Assembly: GCA_018397065.1 (NCBI GenBank)
Contig: JAGTRI010000001.1
Span: forward strand, 1-64,000
Length of the DNA stretch: 64,000 nt
Reading direction: 5' to 3'
From: Candidatus Bathyarchaeota archaeon
GTDB lineage: Archaea > Thermoproteota > Bathyarchaeia > Bathyarchaeales > DTEX01
In this document: positions 17,951 through 28,540 of the stretch, in pieces
Layout: each line of letters starts with the position of its first letter
Numbering within the stretch: position 1 is the stretch's first letter
Translations under genes and position numbers: made by a program
The notes under the pieces: generated by a model
The model's input: only the letters and a program-made list of their open reading frames with translations
What the model was told of the DNA's origin: nothing
Databases searched by the model: none

Positions 17951-19264
17951 TTATTTGTTTTTTATTTTTTTGAGGTCACCATCGTATGAGGCTTTAAGAA
18001 TGCTTTTCATGTACTTGTCTATGTCTCCTTTGTCTACATCTAATGGCGTCGGCATGTTCTGCAATTTCATTTTGAGCTGAGGATCTTTTGCTGCTTCAAG
18101 CATCCTTTTGATATGCGATGTTGTTGCTCCTGCTTCTTTAAGGGTTGTTGGAAAGCCAAGTGACTTGTTAAAATCAATCATCGCCTTTGCTACGATTTCA
18201 CCTAGATTTCTACCTTCGAACCCTTCAAGATCAAGATTTTTTTCAATAAATCCTGCCTCTTGGAATATTGCGCCAAGGATCTTAAGTTGTTCTTGAATAT
18301 TTGATGAAAAGAACACCGTATAATACGGGTTAAGCACTGCGCATGCTCTGCCATGAGAAAGAACGTCCACAAGCGAGAAACTTCCGAGATGAGGACCGCT
18401 TGTGCCACCTATCATTATCGAATAGCCACCTAAGTCAGTTCCAAGTCCAAGTGCAACTCTTGCTTCAATGTCGTCTTTAAGTGCAGCCCTAAGATTTTTT
18501 ACAATTAACCTTATTCCAAGCGATGCCACGGTCTTTGATTTTTCAAAGTAATCTTTGCCAGTAGCGCCCATAAAAACCTCCCAACAATGTGCGATTCCGT
18601 CCATGGCTCCATCAAGAGTCAAGTTTTCTGGTGAACCAACCGTTACACCATAGTCAAATAGTGCCTTTTTAGGTGTAATTGCGTCGTCCACAATTAACTT
18701 CTTCTGACCCAACACGGGATCAGTTATGTTAGAGTATTTTGTCAAGTGCGCAGCAGAGCTTGAGGCAGCTTGAACCGCAATGACTGGTATAATGTCTTTG
18801 TTTGTGGCAGTTTTCATTTTAGTAACATTTCCCGTCCCGAAAAAGGGATCAACCGAACATGCGACACTCCAATCGACATTTAGTACCTTAGAAATTTCCG
18901 ACGGCTCAAAAACAGCCAAGAAGCTTGCAGCCTTGGCAGCATCAATTGTGCTTCCTCCTCCAAAAGCCACAATGCTGTCCGGTTTAAATCTGGCAACCTG
19001 AAATGTTATCCTATATAAGTCTTCACGTGGACAGTTTGGTCTTGCGCCTAAGACAGTGTTAAAGGATATGCCTGTTTTCTTTAGAGACTCTGAAATTTTT
19101 TGCATATGGCTCTGCGCCCATTTCGAACTGCTTCCCACCAAAAGTGCATTGTCACCAAAGGTTTTCGCCATCTCTCCAACTTCGTCGAGGATTTCTAATC
19201 CAAAGACGTAAGACTCTTTTTTCCATTCTCTCAGCAATTTTTTGGCTTCAACTTTTTCGTCCAT
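17951..19264 (-). CDS. Iron-containing alcohol dehydrogenase
   Basis: FGGGSTIDAAKAASFL and GAMDGIAHCWEVFMG motifs; overall Fe-ADH length. Confidence 0.88.
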   Translation of the reverse strand: MDEKVEAKKLLREWKKESYVFGLEILDEVGEMAKTFGDNALLVGSSSKWAQSHMQKISESLKKTGISFNTVLGARPNCPREDLYRITFQVARFKPDSIVAFGGGSTIDAAKAASFLAVFEPSEISKVLNVDWSVACSVDPFFGTGNVTKMKTATNKDIIPVIAVQAASSSAAHLTKYSNITDPVLGQKKLIVDDAITPKKALFDYGVTVGSPENLTLDGAMDGIAHCWEVFMGATGKDYFEKSKTVASLGIRLIVKNLRAALKDDIEARVALGLGTDLGGYSIMIGGTSGPHLGSFSLVDVLSHGRACAVLNPYYTVFFSSNIQEQLKILGAIFQEAGFIEKNLDLEGFEGRNLGEIVAKAMIDFNKSLGFPTTLKEAGATTSHIKRMLEAAKDPQLKMKLQNMPTPLDVDKGDIDKYMKSILKASYDGDLKKIKNK

Positions 19265-19450
19265 ATTTTAAGAGTCCCTCCATGAGTATAATATCGTTTA
19301 CTAAATCTTTCAGCATGCAAATTCTTGATGTTCAACACTTATTTTTTCTATGCTTTTATCTATTTCCTTTTGTTTCAAACCCATTGATTTAGTCGAAAAC
19401 TTAAAAACCAACTTTCTACATCATAGGTGAATTAAAATTGTAAATGACTG

Positions 19451-20470
19451 GTGAAATCTTTGAACTTAACAAGCCGTAAGAAAATTTACGTGACAAGAGA
19501 ACTACTTCCAGAAGCAATGGAAATTCTTAAATCCAAATTCAAGATTGAGGTTTGGCATGGAGAAACGCCACCTCCAAAAAGCCTTTTGCTCGAAAAGGTA
19601 AAGGAAGTCGACGGCATCATATGCGTTTTAACAGAAAAGTTTGATAAGGAAGTTATTGAGGCTGCAGGCCCACAGCTTCGCGGAATTTGCCAAGTTGCTG
19701 TTGGCTTTGATAACATCGATGTTGAAGCTGCAACGAAAAAGGGTATCTATGTCACAAATACACCTGGGGTTTTAACTGAAACGACAGCTGACTTTGCTTT
19801 TGCCTTGCTTATGGCGACAGCTCGACGGGTGGCAGAAGCTGACAAGTATGTTAAGTCTGGGCAGTGGAACGTTCCTTGGGGGCTTACGATGCTTCTTGGA
19901 CAGGACGTTTATGGCAAAACAATTGGCATAATAGGCATCGGCAGAATTGGCTCAGCTGTTGCGAGACGAGCTAAAGGCTTCAACATGAGAATTCTGTATT
20001 ATGACGTTTTCCGTAATGAACAGATAGAGAAAGAATTGGGTGCCGAGTTTACGTCTTTAGAAAATCTTCTTAAAGAGTCTGACTTTGTGACAATTCACGT
20101 GCCGTTGATGCCTGAAACCTATCACCTAATGAACGAAGAAAGACTAAGGTTGATGAAGAGAACAGCCTGTCTCATTAACACGTCAAGAGGACCGGTTGTT
20201 GACGAAAAAGCCCTTTACAAAGCACTTAAAGAAAAATGGATCTGGGCTGCTGGATTAGATGTGTGGGAAAAAGAGCCAGTTGACCCCGATAATCCTTTGC
20301 TTAAACTGGATAACGTCACGGCAGCACCTCACATCGCAAGCGGAAGCATAGCTACAAGAACAAAAATGTCAGTGATGGCAGCAGAGAACATGATCGCCAT
20401 CTTAGAAGGACGCGTGCCTCCGAATCTTGTGAATAAGGAAGTTTTGAAGGTCAGGCCTCCGACGAAATAA
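19451..20470 (+). CDS. D-isomer 2-hydroxyacid dehydrogenase (glyoxylate reductase-like)
   Basis: GKTIGIIGIGRIGSAVARRAKGF, NTSRGPVVDEKALYKALKE, GLDVWEKEPVDPDNPLLKLDNVTAAPHIAS. Confidence 0.93.
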   Translation: MKSLNLTSRKKIYVTRELLPEAMEILKSKFKIEVWHGETPPPKSLLLEKVKEVDGIICVLTEKFDKEVIEAAGPQLRGICQVAVGFDNIDVEAATKKGIYVTNTPGVLTETTADFAFALLMATARRVAEADKYVKSGQWNVPWGLTMLLGQDVYGKTIGIIGIGRIGSAVARRAKGFNMRILYYDVFRNEQIEKELGAEFTSLENLLKESDFVTIHVPLMPETYHLMNEERLRLMKRTACLINTSRGPVVDEKALYKALKEKWIWAAGLDVWEKEPVDPDNPLLKLDNVTAAPHIASGSIATRTKMSVMAAENMIAILEGRVPPNLVNKEVLKVRPPTK

Positions 20471-20533
20471 AAATTTACTTTCATCTTTTTTAATTACTTC
20501 ACGTTAAACTGAAGATTTCTGAGACGGTTATTA

Positions 20534-22414
20534 CTATTTAGGAAGGTTTTTTCTTATTTCATCAAGTTTCACGTCAACATCTTGCAGTCCAAGCCTTCTA
20601 AGCTCAGTAGATAGTGGAACTCCATTTTCGTCCCAGCCTATGGCTTCGTAGTATTCCTTACGGTCTCTGTTAAGCCTCTCACGGTCAACTGCTTTACCCT
20701 TGTATGGACCAGCTCCCAGAGGTGTATACCACCGCAATGGCACATCGTCGTCTTTCAGTGGTACCCATTGCAGATCAGGTCCTCCTAACAGAAGAAGAGC
20801 CCTTTGAATGTGCAATATTCTTCGACCAACCGTTTCAATCCATTGTTTTTCCGTAATTCTCCAACCGGTAACAGCTTCTATGAAGGGCCAAAGCAAATCT
20901 TGTGCTTCTTTTTCGAAGAAGTTAAACCAACAGAACACTCCTGTATCATAAAGTAAAGATCTGAGTTCGCTGTTTCCGTGGTCCAAGGGAAATCTAGCCA
21001 CAGACGTGTGGTCTCCAGCCTGCACTGAACAGGCGTATGATTCATATCCTGGATAGTCTTCTTCGCTTCGAATGCCATGCGCGCCGATTGCTACTCCTTT
21101 CTCGGTAACGTCATAGAGTGAAACATCAACACCTTTCAGCTTACTTATTATAAGTGCTGCCCTATGGGTTCCCTCGGCTAGTATGTCGCCAATACCCTTT
21201 CGGTCAGCTATCATCTGAGCCAAGGTGGAAAAAGCCTTTGTGTTACCCCATTTCAGCTCAATGCCTTCAAAATCTTGTTTAGTTAAGATGCCTTTTTCGT
21301 AAAGCTCAGCTGCAAACCCGAGAACGTTCCCTGCTTGTATGCCACATAACCCAAGTTCGTCTATAAGCGCAGTTAAGTAGATGTTTTCCTCAGCACTAAA
21401 AATGCCCAAGTTTGTTCCAAGGTACGCTTGGTTTTCATAATCAGGGTTATCCGTAATAGAACCTTCAAAAGGACCTGACCTAATGACCGCAAGTTTCAAG
21501 CAAGATGTGGGACAACCAAAATCTGCCCAGTACCGTTTTACCCAGTATTTCTCAAATTCGTATGAACCGTAGCTTTCTTCATTGTGCCATTCTTCTTGCC
21601 AGTTTCTTACTGGTTCCGAACTTGTACGGGAGCCAACATCGTGACCTAAATTGCCTGTGCCCCAACGCCTAAAAACTATATTTCTAAAGTTGATTTCCAG
21701 AATCTTGTTAATCAGCATCAAAACCTTTTCCATGTATACAACGTCAGGTAAGGGTTCAGTTCCCTTCACCACGACCGCCTTCAAGTTTTTTGACCCCATA
21801 ACCCCTCCGTAGCCGCCATAGCCAGCTGCATGAGCCCATTTCGCTGCGACAACTGCTATTCTACTTCGTTTTTCACCTGCTGGCCCAATATACATGATTT
21901 GAGGTTCCTTCCATAAGCCGCGTCTTGGAAAACGACTTGAAAGTTCTTCTCTGCATTCTTTCACGAGTGTCTTAAGCGTTTCCTGACTTCCTTTTCCCCA
22001 AATGTGGTTTGCGGGTTTCAACTCCACTTCAGAGTCCTTTATGAAAAGGTAAACAGGTTTCTCGGCCTTTCCATAGAAAATGATTCCGTCGTAACCTGCG
22101 CATTTCAGCTCCACGGCGAATTCGCCTCCAACAGTTGAGCCTACTACTCCGTTGGATTGAGGAGACTTCCCTGAAACACAAAGCCTTGCGCCCGGAACGT
22201 AGCCAGTTAATGGTCCAGATAGCATAAGAAGCAAGTTTTCTGGTCCTAAAGGATCAGTTTGTTCCCAGTTTTTTCCAAGTTTGTCCCAGAGAATTTTTGT
22301 GGCTAATCCTCTTCCGCCAATGTATTGGCTAAGAATATCTTCGTTAAATCTTGTTTCTTTTATATTTTTGCTTGAAAGATCGACTTCAAGAAACTTTCCA
22401 GCGTACCCTTTCAT
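20534..22414 (-). CDS. Aldehyde ferredoxin oxidoreductase (tungsten/pterin type)
   Basis: MKGYAGKFLEVDLSSKNI, YIGGRGLATKILWDKLG, WAHAAGYGGYGGVMGSKNLKAVVVKG. Confidence 0.94.
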   Translation of the reverse strand: MKGYAGKFLEVDLSSKNIKETRFNEDILSQYIGGRGLATKILWDKLGKNWEQTDPLGPENLLLMLSGPLTGYVPGARLCVSGKSPQSNGVVGSTVGGEFAVELKCAGYDGIIFYGKAEKPVYLFIKDSEVELKPANHIWGKGSQETLKTLVKECREELSSRFPRRGLWKEPQIMYIGPAGEKRSRIAVVAAKWAHAAGYGGYGGVMGSKNLKAVVVKGTEPLPDVVYMEKVLMLINKILEINFRNIVFRRWGTGNLGHDVGSRTSSEPVRNWQEEWHNEESYGSYEFEKYWVKRYWADFGCPTSCLKLAVIRSGPFEGSITDNPDYENQAYLGTNLGIFSAEENIYLTALIDELGLCGIQAGNVLGFAAELYEKGILTKQDFEGIELKWGNTKAFSTLAQMIADRKGIGDILAEGTHRAALIISKLKGVDVSLYDVTEKGVAIGAHGIRSEEDYPGYESYACSVQAGDHTSVARFPLDHGNSELRSLLYDTGVFCWFNFFEKEAQDLLWPFIEAVTGWRITEKQWIETVGRRILHIQRALLLLGGPDLQWVPLKDDDVPLRWYTPLGAGPYKGKAVDRERLNRDRKEYYEAIGWDENGVPLSTELRRLGLQDVDVKLDEIRKNLPK

Positions 22415-22951
22415 TTAAACGGATTCCCTCCATTTTTTGCCATAAATTTGTGAAGCAACATCTCTGGTAATGATTTCAGGTGTCTTAGCATATAGCTTGA
22501 AGGTATGTGTTTCAGATTTTTTAATTATCTCCAAAGCATTCCATCTTCCGGCAGCGCAGGCTTCGACGCATTTTGGTTTCCCATTGCACAAGTCACAAAT
22601 TACAACATAATTATCAGTTGGGTGAATGTACGGAATCTTGCCGGGACAAGCATCGATACATTTCCCGCAGGCTATACATGTTTCTTTGTCAACGATAACG
22701 GCTTCGGTTTGTTTGTTGATTGATAATGCTTTTGTTGGGCAGGCCTCCACGCAGGGATAATCGTGGCATTGCACGCAAAGGTGTGGGATCTCTACGCCTG
22801 GAAGAAGCATGAAAACCCTTATCCGTGAAGCCTCAGGCCATATTTTGCCTTCGTGGCTAAGTGAACAGACTATTTCGCATCTTCGGCAACCGCTGCATCT
22901 AAGATAGTCTCTAGCTATCCAAACACGTTCATTCTCTGACAACCCTTTCAC
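22415..22951 (-). CDS. 4Fe-4S ferredoxin-type subunit associated with AOR
   Basis: Several CxxCxxC/CP motifs (CIACGKCIDACPGKIP, CVQCHDYPCVEACP); abuts AOR. Confidence 0.92.
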   Translation of the reverse strand: MKGLSENERVWIARDYLRCSGCRRCEIVCSLSHEGKIWPEASRIRVFMLLPGVEIPHLCVQCHDYPCVEACPTKALSINKQTEAVIVDKETCIACGKCIDACPGKIPYIHPTDNYVVICDLCNGKPKCVEACAAGRWNALEIIKKSETHTFKLYAKTPEIITRDVASQIYGKKWRESV

Positions 22952-23287
22952 CTGATATTTTTCTCACCGTTAAAACAATTTTTAATAATGTATTTAATTT
23001 AAATTATTTATATTTTATACATATTTTTCGTTTTATTATAAAGATGCAATGTCAGCTTTTTCGAGCCATATTCAAAATTTACGATATAAGGGTATTCGAT
23101 TATTAGAAAATCTTGTTAAAGGGCGACACTATAGGGGTACATGACATAAGTCCATAATTTCGTTCTCAACAATTAAACGTTAGAGATGAGAGGAGAATGT
23201 CTATATTTATATGGCATCTCAACTATTGTATGTCTGTTCTTATCTTTCGAATATTAATATATGCGAATTACAGGTTGATGTTTAAGT

Positions 23288-24832
23288 ATGAATCTTAGGA
23301 CAAAAATCTTGGGTTTAGAAGCTGGCGGAAAATTTATTGTCGTCCTTAACCGTGAGGACGCTGAGGACCTAAGTGTTTCCAGCCTAGAAAGAGTGAGGGT
23401 TCGAGGCCACGACAACGAAGTAATCGCAATTGTGAACATAGCGTCTATGCTCATCGTGAAGGGAACAGTCGGAATCTACGAGGAAGTTAAAAACAGTTTA
23501 GGCCTTAACGAAGGCGACGAAGTTGATGTTGAAATTGCGCCTTTGCCTTCATCTGTCTATTTTATACGTAATAAGCTGAACCGAAGAAAACTTACCTACA
23601 ACGAAATCAACGAGATAATACAAGATGTTATTAAGGGTAAACTCAGCGAGATTGAAATAGCATCATTTGTCACTGCGCTTCATGTTTTTGGGCTGGATTT
23701 GGATGAAGCAACAAGCCTTTCGATGGCGATGGTTAAAACTGGTAATATTTTAAAAATTAACAAACCCGTTATTGTCGACAAACATTCGATTGGTGGAGTT
23801 CCAGGAGACAAAACAACATTACTCGTTGTTCCAATTGTTGCAGCTGCTGGCTTAACAATACCCAAGTCTTCATCAAGAGCCATAACATCAGCTGCTGGCA
23901 CAGCAGACAGAGTAGAAGTTTTAATGCCCGTAAACCTTGAACTTAAAGAGATGCAAAGGGTCGTTGAAAAAACGAACGGCTGCATGGTTTGGGGAGGAAC
24001 CTTGAACCTTGCACCAGCAGACGATATATTTATAAGGGTTGAAAATCCGCTTTCGATTGATCCTCTTTTGTTGCCTTCAATAATGAGTAAGAAAAAAGCT
24101 GTGGGCGCTAACCTGATGGTTCTGGACATTCCTACAGGAAGAGGAACAAAAGTCAAAACCATTGGCGAAGCTGATCTTTTGGCAAAGGATTTTATGGAGC
24201 TAGGTCGACGCTTAGACATCAAAGTGCAATGCGCGGTGACATACGGCGAACAGCCAATTGGACACACAATTGGACCTGCATTGGAAGCTAGGGAAGCTTT
24301 AGCAGTTCTAACAGGCGAGGTTAAAGCTCCAGACTTAATTGACAAAGCAACCAACATAGCTGGCATACTGTTGGAAATGAGTGGAAAGAAAAATGGAAAA
24401 GAAACAGCCATGGAGATCTTGAGATCAGGCAAAGCAGAGAGAAAGATGCGTGAAATAATAGAAGCCCAAGGCGGAAATCCAAACATCAAAACCAAAGATA
24501 TACCTGTTGGAGACCAGACATATACGGTTCGTTCAGCGAAGGAAGGATACATACTCTGGATAAATAATGCGTCACTCGCTGAGGCTGCTAGGCTGGCTGG
24601 TGCACCCAAGGACAAGGGGGCTGGTATTTACCTTCATAAGAAAATCGGTGACAGAGTCAAAAAAGGCGACCCGCTACTTACAATTCACGCGGAGAGAGAC
24701 CTTAAACTGCAAAGAGCCTTAGATGGTCTTGAAAAGGCTGACGTTCTTGGCATAGGTGAACGCATGGATATGCTTATACATGAGGTAAGGGAACTTCCAG
24801 TTTCAAAAACCACATTTATGATCGAACGATGA
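23288..24832 (+). CDS. deoA: AMP phosphorylase (thymidine phosphorylase family)
   Basis: VDKHSIGGVPGDKTTLLVVPIVAAAGLTIPKSSSRAITSAAGTADRVEVLMPV. Confidence 0.95.
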   Translation: MNLRTKILGLEAGGKFIVVLNREDAEDLSVSSLERVRVRGHDNEVIAIVNIASMLIVKGTVGIYEEVKNSLGLNEGDEVDVEIAPLPSSVYFIRNKLNRRKLTYNEINEIIQDVIKGKLSEIEIASFVTALHVFGLDLDEATSLSMAMVKTGNILKINKPVIVDKHSIGGVPGDKTTLLVVPIVAAAGLTIPKSSSRAITSAAGTADRVEVLMPVNLELKEMQRVVEKTNGCMVWGGTLNLAPADDIFIRVENPLSIDPLLLPSIMSKKKAVGANLMVLDIPTGRGTKVKTIGEADLLAKDFMELGRRLDIKVQCAVTYGEQPIGHTIGPALEAREALAVLTGEVKAPDLIDKATNIAGILLEMSGKKNGKETAMEILRSGKAERKMREIIEAQGGNPNIKTKDIPVGDQTYTVRSAKEGYILWINNASLAEAARLAGAPKDKGAGIYLHKKIGDRVKKGDPLLTIHAERDLKLQRALDGLEKADVLGIGERMDMLIHEVRELPVSKTTFMIER

Positions 24833-24842
24833 TTGCGGGCAA

Positions 24843-25574
24843 GTGCGAGATTTGATTCGAGCGGTAACCTTTGACCTTTGGAACACGTTAATCGAAAACC
24901 GTGACTATACAATTCAGAGAACCAATTTTCTTTTGACAGCACTAAGGAAGATGGGGTACTCACTTACAAAAGATGATTTAACTGAAGCCTTTGTCTCGTC
25001 ATTAGATTACGTCTACAGGGTTTGGGAAACTGAAAATCACCGTTTTGTACCAAACACGGAAAGACTGGAATACATTCTTCAAAAGCTGCAAGCTAAGTTA
25101 CCTGAAGATCAAAAAAAGGAGGTAATCACGTATTTTGAAGAAGTAGCATTGAAAAATCCTCCGCCTTTAGTCAAAGAGGTAAAAGTAGTACTTGAGTCTC
25201 TAAGGCCAAGGTACCAAATGGCAATTATCAGCGACAGCGGATTTACGCCAGCGAGAATCCTCAGAAACATATTGCAAAAAAACGGTGTTTTAGATTTTTT
25301 TGTTACAACCGTTTTTTCCGATGAGGTTGGGTTTAACAAGCCTCATAAACTAATGTTTGAAAGAGTTTTTTTAAAGTTACCCGTTAAACCGTCAGAGGCT
25401 CTTCACATTGGTGACTTGCTACACACGGATGTTGCAGGAGCCAAAGCGTTTGGGATGAAGACTGTTTGGCTGAGAAGAGAAAAAGAAAGGGAAGTTGCAG
25501 AAGCCTTCAAGCCTGATTTCACTATTGAAAAAATAAGTGAAATCAACCAAATTCTTAACAATATTGGACAATAA
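24843..25574 (+). CDS. HAD-superfamily hydrolase
   Basis: VTFDLWNTLIENRDY, IISDSGF, HIGDLLHTDVAGAKAFGMKTVWL. Confidence 0.9.
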   Translation: MRDLIRAVTFDLWNTLIENRDYTIQRTNFLLTALRKMGYSLTKDDLTEAFVSSLDYVYRVWETENHRFVPNTERLEYILQKLQAKLPEDQKKEVITYFEEVALKNPPPLVKEVKVVLESLRPRYQMAIISDSGFTPARILRNILQKNGVLDFFVTTVFSDEVGFNKPHKLMFERVFLKLPVKPSEALHIGDLLHTDVAGAKAFGMKTVWLRREKEREVAEAFKPDFTIEKISEINQILNNIGQ

Positions 25575-25598
25575 GAAAAATCTATCTAAACAAACTGT

Positions 25599-26639
25599 TT
25601 AAAACGCAAAATCGGCGAGAAACTTGAGGTAAGGATTGTTCCATTTGTAGAAGTTTGTGAAAAACCTTCTTGCAGAATAATATATTGAAGTCTCGACGGT
25701 AACAGAGTTACCACAAAGGCTACAGCCCTTCGAAAGTTCAGTGAACTGTTTAAGAGGCTTTGAATTCAGAATTTCGCCTAGGCTCTGTTTTCGTAGATCA
25801 CCTAAGGGACTGTTAGTTTTTTGGCACCAGAAAGGCGTGACTTTTCCATCTTCTGTTACAACTAAGTAGATTGATGGTTGAGCGCAGGAATATTTTGTAT
25901 GGTTTATAATGTGCTGTAGATATTCAGAAGAGTTCAACACGTATCTTTCATAGCTTTTGGTTTCCTGAATTTTTTGGAACGCTCCTGTTTTTTCGTCAGT
26001 TGTCAATGCAAGTTCCTCATTGTAACCAGCGAATACTTCCATCTGGTCAAACGCAATTTTTACTCCAAGCAAACAAGCAAGTTCAACCATTTTCATCGCA
26101 GAGTCCTGATTCATCTTGCTTAAGACGCAATTAATCGCAACTCTTCCCCCAGCGTTCCTCAGTTTAATGATGCCCTTTACAGCTTTTTTGAAGGTTCCTT
26201 TTTGACCTCGCATTACATCGTGGTACTCCGAGTAATGATCAAGGGAAACAAAGGTGAGATCCACAAGTTCTGCAAGTCTTTCAGCATTTTCTGGAAGAAG
26301 AATTCCATTAGTGATTAGGCTTGTATAAAAGTCGTTTTTACGAGCGTGCTGAAGAATTTCGAAAACATCTGGTCTCATGAGAGGTTCTCCGCCCCAAACC
26401 AAATAAGCAGCAAAGTTAAGGTCTTTGGCTTCATCAAGCATACGGAAAACCTCACTTTTATTCATCTCATTATTATTCAACGGTTTCATCCACAGATTAC
26501 ACATCTTGCAACGGCAGTTGCACCTTGAGGTTACAGAATGCGTCAAAATGACTGGTTTATGTGTCCAAAACCGTGAAAGCATGTATTTTAAGGCAATTCC
26601 CAGATACCGCTTCATCCAACCATTTCCTTTAAAAAACAA
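25599..26639 (-). CDS. Radical SAM protein with SPASM-like C-terminus
   Basis: SVTSRCNCRCKMCNLW, WGGEPLMRPDV; C-terminal cysteines CSLCGNS. Confidence 0.88.
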   Translation of the reverse strand: MFFKGNGWMKRYLGIALKYMLSRFWTHKPVILTHSVTSRCNCRCKMCNLWMKPLNNNEMNKSEVFRMLDEAKDLNFAAYLVWGGEPLMRPDVFEILQHARKNDFYTSLITNGILLPENAERLAELVDLTFVSLDHYSEYHDVMRGQKGTFKKAVKGIIKLRNAGGRVAINCVLSKMNQDSAMKMVELACLLGVKIAFDQMEVFAGYNEELALTTDEKTGAFQKIQETKSYERYVLNSSEYLQHIINHTKYSCAQPSIYLVVTEDGKVTPFWCQKTNSPLGDLRKQSLGEILNSKPLKQFTELSKGCSLCGNSVTVETSIYYSARRFFTNFYKWNNPYLKFLADFAF

Positions 26640-26964
26640 GATGGATATAAAAGTGCTATATTAAACTTAAGAATAATCAATCAACCTTTTCAGAAAATTC
26701 AATCAATCATAAATGGACGTTAAAAAAAGGATTCGACAAAGAACCTCCAAAAAATGTTAACTAATATAATACGTGTCAAAAAGACAAAAACATAAAAACC
26801 AATTGCGCGTTAAAACACCCTTTGAAACATGCATTCCAATAATATCAATACTTGAACACAAGTCAAACCTAGCTATAATCTGTGTACTTTCCTTTTGTGC
26901 TCATAAACATCTCTAAATCAAAGAGGCCCAAAGCTAAAGAGAGAAGGGCAACACAACTGTTTGG

Positions 26965-27039
26965 CGCCCTGGCCGGGATTTGAACCCGGGTCGGGCGGGC
27001 GACAGCCGCCTATACTAGGCCGGACTATACTACCAGGGC
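26965..27039 (-). tRNA. tRNA-Asp(GTC); genomic CCA at 26962-26964
   Basis: GCCCTGG...CCAGGGC acceptor, anticodon arm GGCGG-CTGTCGC-CCGCC, T arm CCGGG-TTCAAAT-CCCGG. Confidence 0.94.
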
Positions 27040-27900
27040 GCGAATTATACTACTTTCTTTTCCGATATATAGCCATTCCGTCTTTTTCGCTGTACCGGGC
27101 AAACTAATTCTGGCTTCTATTAGCTTTTTTCCTTCAAGGTTCATGGTGCAAGCGACGTGGTACTCTTCTTTTTCGAAGCCGATTAGGTGAGTGTACACTT
27201 CAATGTTTTTGAGTTGCTTGTGGCCTAATAAATTTTTTACGGTATAGTATGTTTTTGGTTTTGTAGTACTCCGTTGTTGCCTTCCAATGTCGAAATGTGT
27301 GAAGGTGAATTTGCCTTATTCTTGGGTTCTGTAGTTTCTGCGCTATTCGATTTCGTTGTTTTTGAGAGTTTTGTCGTATCGTGTGAGCTTTTGGGTTGAA
27401 CATGTATTCTTCGGTCTTCGGCAAGCCGTTCAGCATTGCTACGAGTTTAGGTGTAATCTTGAAGATTCTGGCGGCGCCGACCTCTAATAGGGCTGTTTAT
27501 TCGAACTGTTAAGGCTTCGGCTTCGGCGTCTATCCATCTGATTCTTGCAGCTTCTGAGGTCCGTGCTCAGGTCTCTTTCAGAACTTGTAGGAATGTAGCT
27601 GTTTTTCTGCCATATCCTGCTATTACCTGATCTATTTCTTCTTCATGTGGAATGAAGGGCAGTTTATCTGCTACTTGAACTGTAGGCGGTTCCCATTCCA
27701 ACCGTTTGTACTTAGCGTACGCTTTGTATGTGGTGATAAACAACTTTTTGTCTGCTGCTGAACTTTCTCCCTGAGCTAGCACGGTTGAAACGCTGTCTGG
27801 AACGTTTAAATCGGCTCCGCGCTTGATGAGTCTCTTAAACCTGTAGATACGTTGTCTTATAGTTTCTTCTGAAAGCCCTCTCTATAAGTCCTTTTGCGGG
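27025..27900 (-). pseudogene. Decayed tyrosine recombinase/integrase next to tRNA-Asp
   Basis: Fragments in order: ETIRQRIYRFKRLIKRGADLN...LQVLKET*ARTSEAARIRWIDAEAEALTVRINSP / LNGLPKTEEYMFN...RIAQKLQNPRIRQIHLHTFRHWKATTEYYKTKNILY / VYTHLIGFEKEEYHVACTMN. HTFRHWKAT is the tyrosine recombinase HxxR box; frameshifts and an in-frame TGA are present. Confidence 0.85.
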
Positions 27901-28156
27901 TCTCAGTTTCACTCCGTATTAGATTTCGTCCTTAACAAAAACAATAGAATATGACGCAGAATAAGCTTTCCTGAGAATGTTTGTTGACTCGTTGTTCTCC
28001 ACCCCAAGTTCAACATAGATCCCGCCTTTCAGAAAACTTTTCTTTCAAATAAGCACGGTTGGCTGCCAAGTTACTTTAGAAGTCATCGTTGAGGCGCGTC
28101 CACTGCTTCTAAAGTTCCAGCACTGTCTCTTCTAATTATTATGCAAGGATCCGCGT

Positions 28157-28528
28157 TCACATCGTAAGTTGTCCCTTTTGTTGTCGCCACTTTTTCTCTG
28201 CCTCCTTAACGTAGTCTATGAACTCGTAGTTTGCCTTCACATCATACTGGATTCCGAGCTTGGCGTAAAGCCTTCTAACGATAAGGGTTTCAAGAAGCGA
28301 CGCACCTTCTCCGAAGATTCTTTCAAGTGCCTCAGCGAAGAATTCTATGCCAGCGGAGAGGCTGGCGCCGCCAACGTGGCGGAGAACAATAGCGGAAGAC
28401 ACGTCTCCAAGAACCTCGCTTAACACTTCGTCTATGCAGGCGCGGAGAACCCGGTCAAACGCTTCATTCGAACAGCCACCGCCTTCACGTTCATTCAAAC
28501 TGCCCCCCCCACATGTTAAATCATTCAC
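28157..28528 (-). CDS. Small helical protein downstream of KaiC-like gene (possibly a NitrOD5-like output domain)
   Basis: LRACIDEVLSEVLGDVSSAIVLRHV...FAEALERIFGEGASLLETLIVRRLYAKLGIQYDVKANYEFIDYVKEAEKKW; starts 13 nt after the KaiC-like stop. Confidence 0.65.
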   Translation of the reverse strand: MNDLTCGGGSLNEREGGGCSNEAFDRVLRACIDEVLSEVLGDVSSAIVLRHVGGASLSAGIEFFAEALERIFGEGASLLETLIVRRLYAKLGIQYDVKANYEFIDYVKEAEKKWRQQKGQLTM

Positions 28529-28540
28529 AGTTTTAGCCTT

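Noticed and set aside
23680-24615. 311-aa minus ORF opposite AMP phosphorylase
   Set aside because: Antisense shadow of deoA, with serine-rich low-information sequence; same reasoning applies to other long ORFs opposite rpoA, rpoB, htpX and geranylgeranyl reductase.
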